Assembly (NCBI GenBank): GCA_903904515.1
Contig: CAIVCR010000035.1
Coordinates: 1 to 41,213, forward strand
Direction of reading: 5' to 3'
DNA length: 41,213 bases
From: an uncultured Bacteroidia bacterium
Lineage (GTDB): Bacteria > Bacteroidota > Bacteroidia > Bacteroidales > Prolixibacteraceae
Shown: positions 8,791-17,459 of the stretch, one piece after another
How the letters are laid out: each line of letters opens with the position of its first letter
Position numbering within the stretch: position 1 is the first letter of the stretch
Notes under the pieces: model-generated
What the model was told of the DNA's origin: nothing
Database searches by the model: none
The model's input: the letters and a program-made list of their open reading frames with translations, nothing else
Position numbers and translations under genes: made by a program

Positions 8791-10821
8791 CTACCTGCTA
8801 TTATTTTTTAACCGGATAACAGTAATTGAGTTTGCCGCAAGTTCACACTGGAATTCTTTCCCAATCTTGATTTCTGATCTTAATGGAGTTAAACCCATAT
8901 CATCCGGTAAACCGGTCAAAACGGTTCTGGATCCAACGGAGTTTTTCAGATCAATACCTTTTATTTTAATTGTTGCATTCACAGAACCTGGAAGAACATT
9001 CACCACCTTAATGATCAGATCACCACTCTTCGTATCCTTTAAAATTGAGACTGGGAGCAGATCTGCCCCTTTCTTAGAGTCCCCGGAAACAGTAACCTGG
9101 CTGGCAAGATATTTATCTCCTGAATTTTCACCAAACAGTTTCTGAACAAAGTAGTTAACTGATGGCATAACCTTTGTGTTGTTGAAATAGATCAGATCGG
9201 GCGACCATTGCGTATGACCCGATTTAGCCAGCAGCGGAGCATATGATGCCATTCCAACCACGTCACCATTCCGTTCGAGGGAAGTCATATAGGCCGCTTC
9301 TGCCAGGGCTGAGCGCAGCGTATTTTTTCGGTCCACGTCATGGGCCGCATACTCTCCGACGTAAATATGAGATGCCTTACGATCGTAAGTGTCATACCGG
9401 TGAAGGTTCTCCAGAAACCATTTTGGCTCCTTATAATAATGCTCATCCACCATTTGAACCTTGTACTCGTTGGCAAATTTCCAGCCGAGATCAAAGTCTT
9501 CTCCAGTTGGGTCGGGACCAACAGTTCCGACGATGGTGATCCCGGGATGTTTTGCTTTGACAATTTCATAAATCATTTTGAATCGTTCCCGAAAATCAGG
9601 GGTCTGTTTATCCTCATTTCCAATCCCTATGAATTCAAGATTAAAGGATTCAGGATGACCTGCTTCAGCCCTTTTCTTCCCCCATTCCGAAGAGGCCGGT
9701 CCATTTGCATATTCTATCAGGTCGAGGATCTCCTGAATATAGGGTTGCATTTCATTCATTGGCAATCCCCGTTGACCAGTGCTGCCAATTACCCAGGTGC
9801 CACCTGAGTTCTGACAGCTTACCCCTGCAGGTACCACAGGAAGTGGTTTAGCTCCGATATCTTCACAAAACTGAAAATATTCAAAATAACCCAAGCCTGC
9901 CGATTGGTGATAATTCCAGATATCACGTTGCCCAACCCTTTGTTCAACGGGCCCAATCGTATTTTTCCAACGGTACATATTCCGAAGACCATCGCCATGA
10001 ACAAGGCACCCTCCCGGAAAACGCATAAACTTTGGCTTCAGATCGGCAATGGTCTGAGCCAGATCGGCGCGCAGTCCGTTGACCCTGTTTTTAAAGGTTT
10101 TTTGAGGGAATAACGAAACTTCATCGATTGCAAACTTCCCTTTTGTCTTTCCAAGAATCACAAAATGACAACTGTCGCAGCTCTGGGTTGCCGTAACTGT
10201 TGCCGGGTATTTTTTCCAATCTTTTGAATCAACAGTGAATTCGGCTTCTCCGAAAATTTCTCCTTTTGAATTTTGCAATTTGATTTCAAACGGGATTGGC
10301 TTTTCGGAAATCAGCTTTATAAAGGATGAGCAATCATATTTTTCACCAGCATGAATTACAATTCCATCAAAACCGGAATTGGATAAACCTACCCCTTTTT
10401 GACCCTCATCCTCAATATTCAATACGATATAATGTGGGTCATTACTATTTAAGGGTGATGATGTCTCGACTGATATAGTCCCATATCCGAATCCATCGGT
10501 TGTATATTCCCAGGCTGTAAGCGGATTCCACCCTTTGTGATCGTTGGGGGAGTATTCAAAGGAACGGTTTTGGATCAATTCGGCATAAAGTCCCCCATCG
10601 GCAGCGTAATTGAGGTCTTCAAAAAAGATACCGAACAGATGGTCGCTGATTTTTTTTGTTTTGGTGGCGTCGATTGAAATTGTTGCTGTCATGATAGTTT
10701 CATCACTTTTTGTCTGAGAACCTTCCTGTTTTAGGGGTCGGGTGCTACCTAAGGCATTTGCAAACATGGAGAAGAATGTCAACAATCCTATAATTGCAAT
10801 ACCTGATTGAACTCGTTTCAT
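8791..10821 (-). CDS. Alpha-L-arabinofuranosidase, GH51 (large form)
   Basis: Second large GH51 enzyme (676 residues), predicted to be exported. The N terminus is hydrophobic (about residues 5-25) and then contains a ~25-residue linker before the conserved HLFGIFFEDLNYAADGG block (61-77). A beta-sandwich insert (about 95-235) precedes the barrel with RFPGGC (267-272). Catalytic acid/base Glu403 is in IGIGNED and nucleophile Glu490 is in YVGEYAAH. It is a clear paralogue of the GH51 at 354-2327, with the same domain order but many differences. It reads away from the plus-strand GH51 at 11137, so the 315-bp spacer holds divergent promoters. The enzymatic class is secure; its preference relative to the paralogue is unknown. 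Confidence 0.93.
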   Translation of the reverse strand: MKRVQSGIAIIGLLTFFSMFANALGSTRPLKQEGSQTKSDETIMTATISIDATKTKKISDHLFGIFFEDLNYAADGGLYAELIQNRSFEYSPNDHKGWNPLTAWEYTTDGFGYGTISVETSSPLNSNDPHYIVLNIEDEGQKGVGLSNSGFDGIVIHAGEKYDCSSFIKLISEKPIPFEIKLQNSKGEIFGEAEFTVDSKDWKKYPATVTATQSCDSCHFVILGKTKGKFAIDEVSLFPQKTFKNRVNGLRADLAQTIADLKPKFMRFPGGCLVHGDGLRNMYRWKNTIGPVEQRVGQRDIWNYHQSAGLGYFEYFQFCEDIGAKPLPVVPAGVSCQNSGGTWVIGSTGQRGLPMNEMQPYIQEILDLIEYANGPASSEWGKKRAEAGHPESFNLEFIGIGNEDKQTPDFRERFKMIYEIVKAKHPGITIVGTVGPDPTGEDFDLGWKFANEYKVQMVDEHYYKEPKWFLENLHRYDTYDRKASHIYVGEYAAHDVDRKNTLRSALAEAAYMTSLERNGDVVGMASYAPLLAKSGHTQWSPDLIYFNNTKVMPSVNYFVQKLFGENSGDKYLASQVTVSGDSKKGADLLPVSILKDTKSGDLIIKVVNVLPGSVNATIKIKGIDLKNSVGSRTVLTGLPDDMGLTPLRSEIKIGKEFQCELAANSITVIRLKNNSR

Positions 10822-10921
10822 ATGTTTACTTAAATTGTTTACCTTGGCTAGCTACCGATCAGATCATATTTTGAAAGCCGATTATCAAAAGGGATCTGAT
10901 AGTTGAGTTTAATAATTAAGA

Positions 10922-10955
10922 CAAATATAAGTATCTGTGAAATATATTTTGCAAA
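10922..10955 (-). promoter_or_regulatory. Candidate Bacteroidota-type promoter for the minus-strand GH51
   Basis: On the minus strand TATATTTG (10929-10922) fits the -7 consensus TAnnTTTG perfectly, with a TTTG (10955-10952) as possible -33 element. The spacing is 22 bp, slightly long. Transcription would begin about 95 bases before the GH51 ATG at 10821. Apart from this and the opposing promoter, the 10822-11136 spacer shows only AT-rich sequence. Confidence 0.4.
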
Positions 10956-11086
10956 CTTTTATTTATAAATAGTATTTATTACTTTTGTTTTTCTGACAGC
11001 CATTTTTGATTTCGCCAGATTACTATTTTAGATATTTCTATATCCTCCTAAATACCAGATAAATTACTCTAAAATTGAAACTTAAG

Positions 11087-11118
11087 TTTTGTTTTATTTT
11101 TATATAAGTATAATTTAC
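11087..11118 (+). promoter_or_regulatory. Weak candidate promoter for the plus-strand GH51
   Basis: TTTTG (11087-11091) is followed after 19 bp by TAATTTAC (11111-11118), an imperfect match to TAnnTTTG. The spacing is right for the Bacteroidota vegetative sigma factor and it would start a very short leader before the ATG at 11137. Confidence 0.3.
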
Positions 11119-11136
11119 CTTTAAAATAAATAAATT

Positions 11137-12672
11137 ATGAAAAAAGTGAATCAAATTCAGTCTTTACTTATTGCTTTATTATTTTTTACAGCTATCACCG
11201 GGTTTTCCCAGAATTCAATCATTGTCCATGCCGATAAACCGGGTTCAAAGATTGACAAGGCTATTTATGGCCATTTTGCCGAACATCTTGGCCATTGTAT
11301 TTATGGCGGAATCTACGTCGGCGAGAAATCGGATATCCCTAACACCAAAGGTTTCCGTTTGGATGTGGTTGGTGCATTAAAAGATTTAAAAGTTCCTCTG
11401 GTCCGTTGGCCGGGTGGATGTTTTGCCGATACCTATCACTGGAAAGACGGGATAGGCCCAAAATCTGACCGCGCTTCAATCATTAACGTCCATTGGGGTG
11501 GAGTAACCGAGGACAACAGTTTTGGGACACACGAATTTCTGGACTTTTGCGAGCTCATTGGTTGCGATGCCTATATTTGCCTCAATGTGGGGAGTGGAAC
11601 AGTTCAGGAAGCTGCTCAGTGGATGGAATATGCGACCTCTTCGAGCGAAAGTCCCATGACTAAACTACGCAAACAAAACGGACGGGAGAAACCATGGAAC
11701 GTCAAATACTGGGCTGCAGGAAATGAGACCTGGGGTTGCGGTGGAAGTATGCGCCCCGAGTACTATTCTGACCTATTTAATCAATATTCATCCTATATGC
11801 GCGCCCCAGGTGTCTACAAAATTGCCTGTGGTGCAAATGCCGAGGATTATAAATGGATGGATGTATTAATGAAGCAATCGGCTCATATGATGAACGGTAT
11901 TTCACTCCACTATTATACCATAGCCGGAGATTGGAATAATAAGCATTCTGCCACACAGTTTGATGATAAGGATTGGTTTGTAACCTTGCAAAAGACTTTG
12001 AAAATGGAGGAACTGGTCACCAAACACTCCGAAATCATGGATAAATATGATCCTGAAAAAAAAGTAGGATTGTTGGTTGATGAGTGGGGAAACTGGTTCG
12101 ATGTTGAACCCGGGACAAATCCGGGATTTCTCTATCAGCAGAATACCTTGCGTGATGCTTTGGTTGCCGGTATCAACCTGAATATCTTTAATAACCATGC
12201 CGACAGGGTAAGGATGAGTAATATTGCACAAATGATCAATGTTTTGCAGTCGGTGATTCTAACCAAAGAGAAAGAGATGGTTTTGACACCAACCTATTAT
12301 GTCTTTAAGATGTATAATGTTCATCAGGATGCAACAGTTCTTCCGCTTGAAATTAAGAGTAATAAATATTCTTCAGGATCAGAAGCTGTAGATGCAATCA
12401 ATGCTTCGGCCTCTGTGAAGGATGGTGTGGTTAGCATTACCCTTTGTAATCTGGACCCGGTTAATTCCCAAAGTGTGAGTTTTACGCTTCAAGGGTTAAA
12501 ATCGACACAGGTTTCCGGAAAGATTGTCACGGCCAGTAAGATGAATGCTTACAATGATTTTGGCAAAAAAGAGGAGGTTTCGATGACCGATTTTAAGGGA
12601 GCGAAGCTGAATAAAGGGTTGGTTGAAGCGAATATTCCGGCAAAATCGGTGGTGCTTATTCAGTTAAAATAG
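11137..12672 (+). CDS. Alpha-L-arabinofuranosidase, GH51 (compact form)
   Basis: A 511-residue GH51 of the compact, AbfA-like subgroup without the large beta-sandwich insert. Unlike the usual intracellular members it carries a signal peptide (MKKVNQ...GFSQ, cleavage near residue 25), so it probably works in the periplasm on short arabino-oligosaccharides. Conserved blocks are IYGHFAEHLGHCIYGG (43-58), RWPGGCFADTYHW (90-102), the acid/base in AAGNETWG (Glu197) and the nucleophile in LVDEWGNW (Glu316). A C-terminal beta domain ends in VLIQLK. It is transcribed away from the other GH51 genes and towards the GH53 gene, separated from it by a GCAAAG repeat pair. Family and export are well supported; physiological substrate is inferred. 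Confidence 0.93.
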   Translation: MKKVNQIQSLLIALLFFTAITGFSQNSIIVHADKPGSKIDKAIYGHFAEHLGHCIYGGIYVGEKSDIPNTKGFRLDVVGALKDLKVPLVRWPGGCFADTYHWKDGIGPKSDRASIINVHWGGVTEDNSFGTHEFLDFCELIGCDAYICLNVGSGTVQEAAQWMEYATSSSESPMTKLRKQNGREKPWNVKYWAAGNETWGCGGSMRPEYYSDLFNQYSSYMRAPGVYKIACGANAEDYKWMDVLMKQSAHMMNGISLHYYTIAGDWNNKHSATQFDDKDWFVTLQKTLKMEELVTKHSEIMDKYDPEKKVGLLVDEWGNWFDVEPGTNPGFLYQQNTLRDALVAGINLNIFNNHADRVRMSNIAQMINVLQSVILTKEKEMVLTPTYYVFKMYNVHQDATVLPLEIKSNKYSSGSEAVDAINASASVKDGVVSITLCNLDPVNSQSVSFTLQGLKSTQVSGKIVTASKMNAYNDFGKKEEVSMTDFKGAKLNKGLVEANIPAKSVVLIQLK

Positions 12673-12685
12673 ACTAAAAAATTGA

Positions 12686-12852
12686 TCACGCAAAAACGCA
12701 GAGTCGCAAAGAATCGTAAAGGTTTAGGGGGTTGATTTTTCCCTTTGCGTTATATTCGCCTTCTTTGCGAGAACCAATATATCCGTTTTTCTCGCAAAGC
12801 ACGCGAAGAACCGCAAAGTGTTCATGTATTGATTCTATTTTCTTTGCGTGAT
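12686..12852. repeat. Two tandem GCAAAG/CTTTGCG stem-loops
   Basis: The left copy has CACGCAAAAACGC and TCGCAAAG facing CTTTGCG and CTTTGCGAGAA. The right copy has CTCGCAAAGCACGCGAAG facing CTTTGCGTGA. They sit between the GH51 and GH53 genes and belong to the same dispersed family as the repeats at 1-303. They may serve as transcription or mRNA-stability boundaries. Confidence 0.7.
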
Positions 12853-12922
12853 AGTTTTAATCAATGATTTCGATTTTAATACACACCTTTGTTTTAAACT
12901 TTTTCTATTTATTCACCTCCCA

Positions 12923-13990
12923 ATGAGAAAAATTAAAACGCTGATATCGCTTTGCATGCTGTTTTCGATCATATGTATCGGATGTTCAAAATCATCTGCG
13001 GTAACTTCACCTGTCCCGCTAGCCGCTGACAGCAGTTTTGTAAAAGGGGCTGACATTGGCTGGCTCCCGCAGATGGAAGCTACCGGATATAAGTTTTACA
13101 ACGATCAGGGTGTTGAACAGGATTGTTTTCAGATTCTGAAGGATCATGGGATCAATTCAATCCGGCTCAGAACATGGGTCAATCCTTCTGATGATAAGGC
13201 AAGTGGTCATTGCAGTAAAGCAGAGACTGTCGTCATGGCAGTACGTGCCCAGAAAATGGGGATGAAGGTGATGATCGACTTCCATTACAGTGATTCATGG
13301 GCCGACCCCGGACAGCAACGGAAACCGGCTGCATGGGTTGGGCATGACTTTCCAACACTATTAAACGATGTGTATAATTATACGGCCGATGTTATGATTG
13401 CTTTAAAGTCGGCTGGAATAACACCTCAGTGGGTACAGGTAGGGAATGAAATTTCCAATGGAATGATCTATCCGGAAGGAAGCGCTTCGAACTGGAGTCA
13501 GTTGATTCAATTGGCGAATAAGGGATATGATGCGGTTAAAGCTGTAAGTCCTTCAACCAAAGTTATTCTCCATATCGATCAGGGGAATAACATCAGTCGC
13601 AGCAAGTGGTGGTTCGACAATGCCCAGGCAAACGGCGCAAAATATGATATTATCGGTCTCTCTTATTATCCATACTGGCTGGACGGAAGGCCCGATTTTT
13701 CGTTATCGATCGATGATCTGGGCAATAACATGAGTGATCTGGCCTCCCGATATGGCAAAGAGGTGATGGTTGTTGAAGTGGGAGGGGAGGATACCCAACC
13801 GCAGAATACCTTTGATATGCTGGTAGCTGTTCAGAAAAAGGTCAAAGCTGTTCCGGGCAATAAGGGTCTTGGCGTTTTTTACTGGGAACCTGAAGGCGCC
13901 AGAAGCTGGAGCCACTATGCCTTGAGTGCCTGGGGAGATGACGGGAGACCAACGAAAGCACTCAAGGCATTCGTTCCAAACTTAGAGTGA
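12923..13990 (+). CDS. GH53 arabinogalactan endo-beta-1,4-galactanase lipoprotein
   Basis: Predicted to cleave beta-1,4-galactan chains of type I arabinogalactan (pectin side chains) internally. I start it at the ATG at 12923, which gives a lipoprotein signal (MRKIKTLISL...CIGC, Cys21). The in-frame ATG at 12848 would put 25 extra residues before that signal. Numbered from 12923, the mature protein starts with the typical KGADIGWLPQMEATG block, followed by RLRTWVNP and DFHYSDSWADPG. The acid/base is Glu176 in QVGNEISNG and the nucleophile is Glu285 in VVEVGGE. The length (355 residues) is normal for GH53. It is the only endo-acting enzyme in the block and points to arabinogalactan as target. 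The surface lipoprotein location is inferred from the signal. Confidence 0.93.
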   Translation: MRKIKTLISLCMLFSIICIGCSKSSAVTSPVPLAADSSFVKGADIGWLPQMEATGYKFYNDQGVEQDCFQILKDHGINSIRLRTWVNPSDDKASGHCSKAETVVMAVRAQKMGMKVMIDFHYSDSWADPGQQRKPAAWVGHDFPTLLNDVYNYTADVMIALKSAGITPQWVQVGNEISNGMIYPEGSASNWSQLIQLANKGYDAVKAVSPSTKVILHIDQGNNISRSKWWFDNAQANGAKYDIIGLSYYPYWLDGRPDFSLSIDDLGNNMSDLASRYGKEVMVVEVGGEDTQPQNTFDMLVAVQKKVKAVPGNKGLGVFYWEPEGARSWSHYALSAWGDDGRPTKALKAFVPNLE

Positions 13991-14025
13991 TTAAAATCCC
14001 TGCCGATGCTAAGAATATTGGAACA

Positions 14026-14101
14026 CAGATGACACTGATCTAACGGATAAACACTGATTTATAATACAATCTGCGAAGATCTGTTCAATCAGTGTCATCT
14101 G
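14026..14101. terminator. Long inverted repeat between convergent genes
   Basis: CAGATGACACTGAT (14026-14039) and ATCAGTGTCATCTG (14088-14101) are perfect 14-bp arms around a 48-base loop. They lie between the plus-strand GH53 gene and the convergent minus-strand DUF1080 gene. A bidirectional terminator-like role is likely. The motif resembles dispersed intergenic repeats common in this phylum. Confidence 0.6.
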
Positions 14102-14116
14102 CGTTCTTTATTTATG

Positions 14117-15382
14117 CTACAGAGGCTGGATTACAAGATTTTTCCAAAGTACTTTAATGCCACCTCCATCGTGGATCTGGAGAGCAATACGGCCGTTTCC
14201 TTTTCCGATCAGGGAGTCAGTCAGATGGGTCATCTCCTGACCGTTCAGCCAGGTTGTAACCTCCGACCCAACTGCTTTGACACGCATGGTATTCCATTCA
14301 CCCATCTTCAGGATATTCTCCTTCTCATCGGGAATCTGGTGCAACCATCCTCGCCCGTACGATTCATAGATGCCACCTGAATCACTCCCCTTTGGAGCAA
14401 TTTCGCACTGCCAACCTGAAACAGTCGTTCCTTCGCATGTTGACCGGAAGAAAATACCGCTGTTGCCGTTTGTAATCTGTTTAAAATCTGCGGTAAGGTC
14501 GAAATCTTTATAATATTTTTGAGTGGCCAGATAACCATATCCTTTGTCAGGGCCGCTTTCGCAGATCAACAGGCTATCCTGAACATACCATTTTTCTGTT
14601 CCATAAGCCACCCAATTCGATAAGTCAACACCGTTAAAAAGTTTCACTGCAGTTTTTGCCTTCTTTGGAAGTTCCCTGATCTTCATATTCCTGTACCATA
14701 CCTTGCTGCCATGATCCTGTAGCGCAATGTATCCGGTTTCCGACAGACCATATTCAGGCATTTTTGACCATTTTCCGCTATTTTTCAGACGAAACCAATC
14801 AGGAGTCCAGGCTTCAAATTCAACAATTTTAGCACCATTTAACCAATGTTCCACATGTCCGTTATTGACAATGATTTTGGAAGAATTCCAATCACCCACC
14901 TGGCTTAGCTTTTTAGTTTTGGCATCGGCAATATGCATCGCATAATCGGCTCCTGCCAGCTGCCAGTCTTCGAGTTTCATGGGGAAATTAACATCGTCAA
15001 GCACCTGGTATTCAGGTCCGGTTACATAAGGAGTTCTGAATTTCTTTCCTTCCATCACATGGTAAATAACGCCGCTGTTTCCCCCTTTTGATATTTTCCA
15101 TTCAAAATTCAGTTCGAAGTTATCATACTGTTTTTCAGTATTGATATATCCGGTAGAATCGCTGCCAGTACCACTCGCCGACAGACACCCATTTTCAACG
15201 GACCATTTCGAAATGCCTGGTTCATTGTAGTTCTTCCATCCGGCCAGACTTTGTCCGTCAAATAAAAGCTTCCATCCATCCTGTTTTTCCTGAACGGACA
15301 ATACATTCTGTTTCTCTGCACAGCTGCACAAAATGGCAGCGATCAGAAACATTCCACCAAATAATAAAGTTTGTTTTTTCAT
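14117..15382 (-). CDS. Double-domain DUF1080 (3-keto-disaccharide hydrolase-like) lipoprotein
   Basis: A 421-residue lipoprotein (signal MKKQTLLFGG...LCSC, Cys21) with two concanavalin-like beta-sandwich DUF1080 domains, about residues 32-230 and 240-420. Both repeat the same signatures. GWKLLFDGQSLAGWKNY and AVKLFNGVDLSNWVAYG open the domains; ELNFEWKISKGGNSGVIYHV and DLTADFKQITNGNSGIFFRS follow; GEWNTMRV and WLNG motifs come later. DUF1080 proteins have been shown in other Bacteroidota to hydrolyse 3-keto-glycosides. It is the last gene of the minus-strand run, 13 bp after the GH20-derived frame, alongside an exported Gfo/Idh oxidoreductase. An oxidise-then-hydrolyse function is therefore plausible. 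The duplicated architecture is seen directly; activity is inferred. Confidence 0.85.
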   Translation of the reverse strand: MKKQTLLFGGMFLIAAILCSCAEKQNVLSVQEKQDGWKLLFDGQSLAGWKNYNEPGISKWSVENGCLSASGTGSDSTGYINTEKQYDNFELNFEWKISKGGNSGVIYHVMEGKKFRTPYVTGPEYQVLDDVNFPMKLEDWQLAGADYAMHIADAKTKKLSQVGDWNSSKIIVNNGHVEHWLNGAKIVEFEAWTPDWFRLKNSGKWSKMPEYGLSETGYIALQDHGSKVWYRNMKIRELPKKAKTAVKLFNGVDLSNWVAYGTEKWYVQDSLLICESGPDKGYGYLATQKYYKDFDLTADFKQITNGNSGIFFRSTCEGTTVSGWQCEIAPKGSDSGGIYESYGRGWLHQIPDEKENILKMGEWNTMRVKAVGSEVTTWLNGQEMTHLTDSLIGKGNGRIALQIHDGGGIKVLWKNLVIQPL

Positions 15383-15395
15383 TTTTTAATCGTTC

Positions 15396-16052
15396 TTAAT
15401 GTTGAGTTTTTAAAAAGAGATCTTCGAATTTTAAGTTTGAATCATTAATATTATAGTGTTTATTGTAATCAACCAGCCTGTTGTACCAATTTCTCCAGAA
15501 AAGATATTCCGAATCGAACCGGCCGGTCATAGTTCCCATTCTGTAGCTCATGTTCTCCGACAGCCATGCCTGTTTGTACTCTTCCCTAAGTTCAGTGCAG
15601 AAATCCATCAGGTCAGCTGTAAGTCCGTGCGCAGAACTATTAATGTCATTGAACCGGCTGTCGTCTTTTTTGCCGGTAGTTTTATATTTATAAATCCAGT
15701 TCCAGCGGTCAACAATGGTTCTTGCCCAGATAAATCGTGTTGCTGTATAATTGAGCAATCGTGTATTGACGAGCATCGTTTTAATAAAGGTAGAATCTGC
15801 AGTTTGGGAACTTAGTGCCGCCATGAAATTTTCCTGGGCTGATTCTGAGCATAACCTCGCATTCTTATAATCGGTCAGGTGATCCAGCGTATTTTTCAGA
15901 TGGTATGGTGTAAACGGATCCGCCCACATCTCTGTCATGGTATGTCTGCCCAGACACTTTGCAAGATGCGCCTCAGATTCAGCCATTTTATTAAATCCGT
16001 TAATCATTTGAACCGAGATTCCAGGATACATTATCCGGCAATATTTACCCAT
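15396..16052 (-). CDS. C-terminal part of frameshifted GH20-like protein
   Basis: This 218-residue frame has no start-like features (no signal peptide, opens MGKYCRIMYPG). It is helical, with many Trp/Tyr/Arg residues, as expected for the C-terminal accessory domain of exported GH20-like proteins. Reading upstream of its first ATG in the same frame gives sensible sequence, AWQIEPLERGEY, with no break until it meets the end of the 16075-17457 frame. I therefore interpret it as the continuation of that gene, separated by a single-base insertion or two-base deletion near 16085-16100. If real, the fragment is probably not translated well; if it is a sequencing error, the two frames form one protein of about 680 residues. 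Confidence 0.65.
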   Translation of the reverse strand: MGKYCRIMYPGISVQMINGFNKMAESEAHLAKCLGRHTMTEMWADPFTPYHLKNTLDHLTDYKNARLCSESAQENFMAALSSQTADSTFIKTMLVNTRLLNYTATRFIWARTIVDRWNWIYKYKTTGKKDDSRFNDINSSAHGLTADLMDFCTELREEYKQAWLSENMSYRMGTMTGRFDSEYLFWRNWYNRLVDYNKHYNINDSNLKFEDLFLKTQH

Positions 16053-16074
16053 GTATTCACCCCTCTCTAACGGC

Positions 16075-17457
16075 TCAATCTGCCAGGCACCATGATCCGT
16101 AAGCCATAAAGAGCCATGCGTTTCGTTGCAATGCCTGAACAGGATCGGTCCACACAGAAGTTATGTATCCGATTGCTTTCTCCTCACGGGCTGCCTTAAG
16201 ACAAACATCGATATTGTCGAATGTGTAATTCGTTGCCACATAAACATTCCCCCAATTGTCAACAGCCGATTGAATCAGAAAAGGCAATCCTGTTTTTTGA
16301 ATTGGTTTGAGCCATTTTGAAACAGAACCCGGCTCATCGGAGTATTCCCAGATTACGGGTATTAAATCCTTTGGAAAACTTAATGCAATTTCAGGGTAGT
16401 TGTGCGTAATATCAGTCCAGGCCATCACTGTCTTTCCATATTCCCTGAGTGTATTGGTGACGAATATTAACTGTTTAATATAGCGTTCTTTTGGTTTTGT
16501 TTTTGGATTGGCGATTACCAGACGTTCAGTTTCCCAGGTTTCATCGAACCCGATATGGATAAACGGTGAGGGGAAAAGGCCCGCATATTGCTTAATCCAG
16601 TCTTTTAATAGTGTTTGTACCCCAGGGTTTTCAGGATCAAGGTCGTGACCATACTGTCCGATTCCTAGACCGGCATATTTCTCCACCCGGAGCAGCTCAT
16701 GCAGGTGACTGTAAAAATTTACGAAAGGGATAACATCAATATGCCTTTCGCGTCCGTAGGTGATTATCCTCTTTATTTGCTCCTGCGAATAACAGGCGTT
16801 GTAGTTCATTAACGGATACCCCTTCATCTCAATACTTATTTCGTTGTAGAAATAATACTGATTAACTTTCCATTTCGCCAGGAAATTGATCTGGTTTTTA
16901 ATCTCAGCCTCAGTCAATAACCCACCGTGCGAAAAGTCCATCATCACACCACGATAGGCAAAAGCAGGATAATCATCAATTTCAACTTCCGGAATGCAGG
17001 TGTTGCCACCTGTGACTGTAATCAATTGACTTAATGTCTGAAGCGCATAATACAGACCGGCATCTGCCGAAGCATTGAGCTGAATTTTAGTTGCAGTTAC
17101 CCTTAAGTGGTAAGCTTCGCGTGACTTTTGCCCCGGCTTTTCAGCAACGACAGGCAAGGGAGATCCGGGTTGGTCGGATTTCAATACAATAAGCCGGGCT
17201 TCAGGGTCCTCAGTATTTATAATTGGAAGGGACAATCCGGTTTGCTGTTTTACCAATGCAATAAACTGAGCAATTGATTTCTCTTCTCTTAAAGCCAGAT
17301 CCAGGGACACCAGTAATTTTGCCCCTGCAAGAATAAACCTGTCTTCTCCCCACGAAACCTTTTGAGGGACGGGAAGAAGACGATTTTTTTGAGCGTTCAG
17401 ACTAAGAGTGCACAAAAGCAAAAACAGAACGGTGTATAGAACTGTCGTTTTTATCAT
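16075..17457 (-). CDS. GH20-like beta-N-acetylhexosaminidase, catalytic part, frameshifted
   Basis: Encodes the N-terminal zincin-like GH20b domain (about residues 25-150) and the GH20 TIM barrel. The adjacent Asp-Glu catalytic pair is in HIGFDETWE (Asp305-Glu306 from the ATG at 17457). A signal peptide ends near SLNAQ. I prefer the ATG at 17457, two bases beyond the Gfo/Idh stop; an in-frame ATG at 17481 would overlap that gene by 22 bp. The frame ends at a TGA right after the last barrel helix (FMAYGSWCLAD), whereas the next frame continues with AWQIEPLERGEYMGKY, which shows a frameshift. GH20 enzymes usually release beta-linked GlcNAc/GalNAc, but this branch is divergent, so the substrate is uncertain. 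Confidence 0.78.
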   Translation of the reverse strand: MIKTTVLYTVLFLLLCTLSLNAQKNRLLPVPQKVSWGEDRFILAGAKLLVSLDLALREEKSIAQFIALVKQQTGLSLPIINTEDPEARLIVLKSDQPGSPLPVVAEKPGQKSREAYHLRVTATKIQLNASADAGLYYALQTLSQLITVTGGNTCIPEVEIDDYPAFAYRGVMMDFSHGGLLTEAEIKNQINFLAKWKVNQYYFYNEISIEMKGYPLMNYNACYSQEQIKRIITYGRERHIDVIPFVNFYSHLHELLRVEKYAGLGIGQYGHDLDPENPGVQTLLKDWIKQYAGLFPSPFIHIGFDETWETERLVIANPKTKPKERYIKQLIFVTNTLREYGKTVMAWTDITHNYPEIALSFPKDLIPVIWEYSDEPGSVSKWLKPIQKTGLPFLIQSAVDNWGNVYVATNYTFDNIDVCLKAAREEKAIGYITSVWTDPVQALQRNAWLFMAYGSWCLAD

Positions 17458-17459
17458 TT

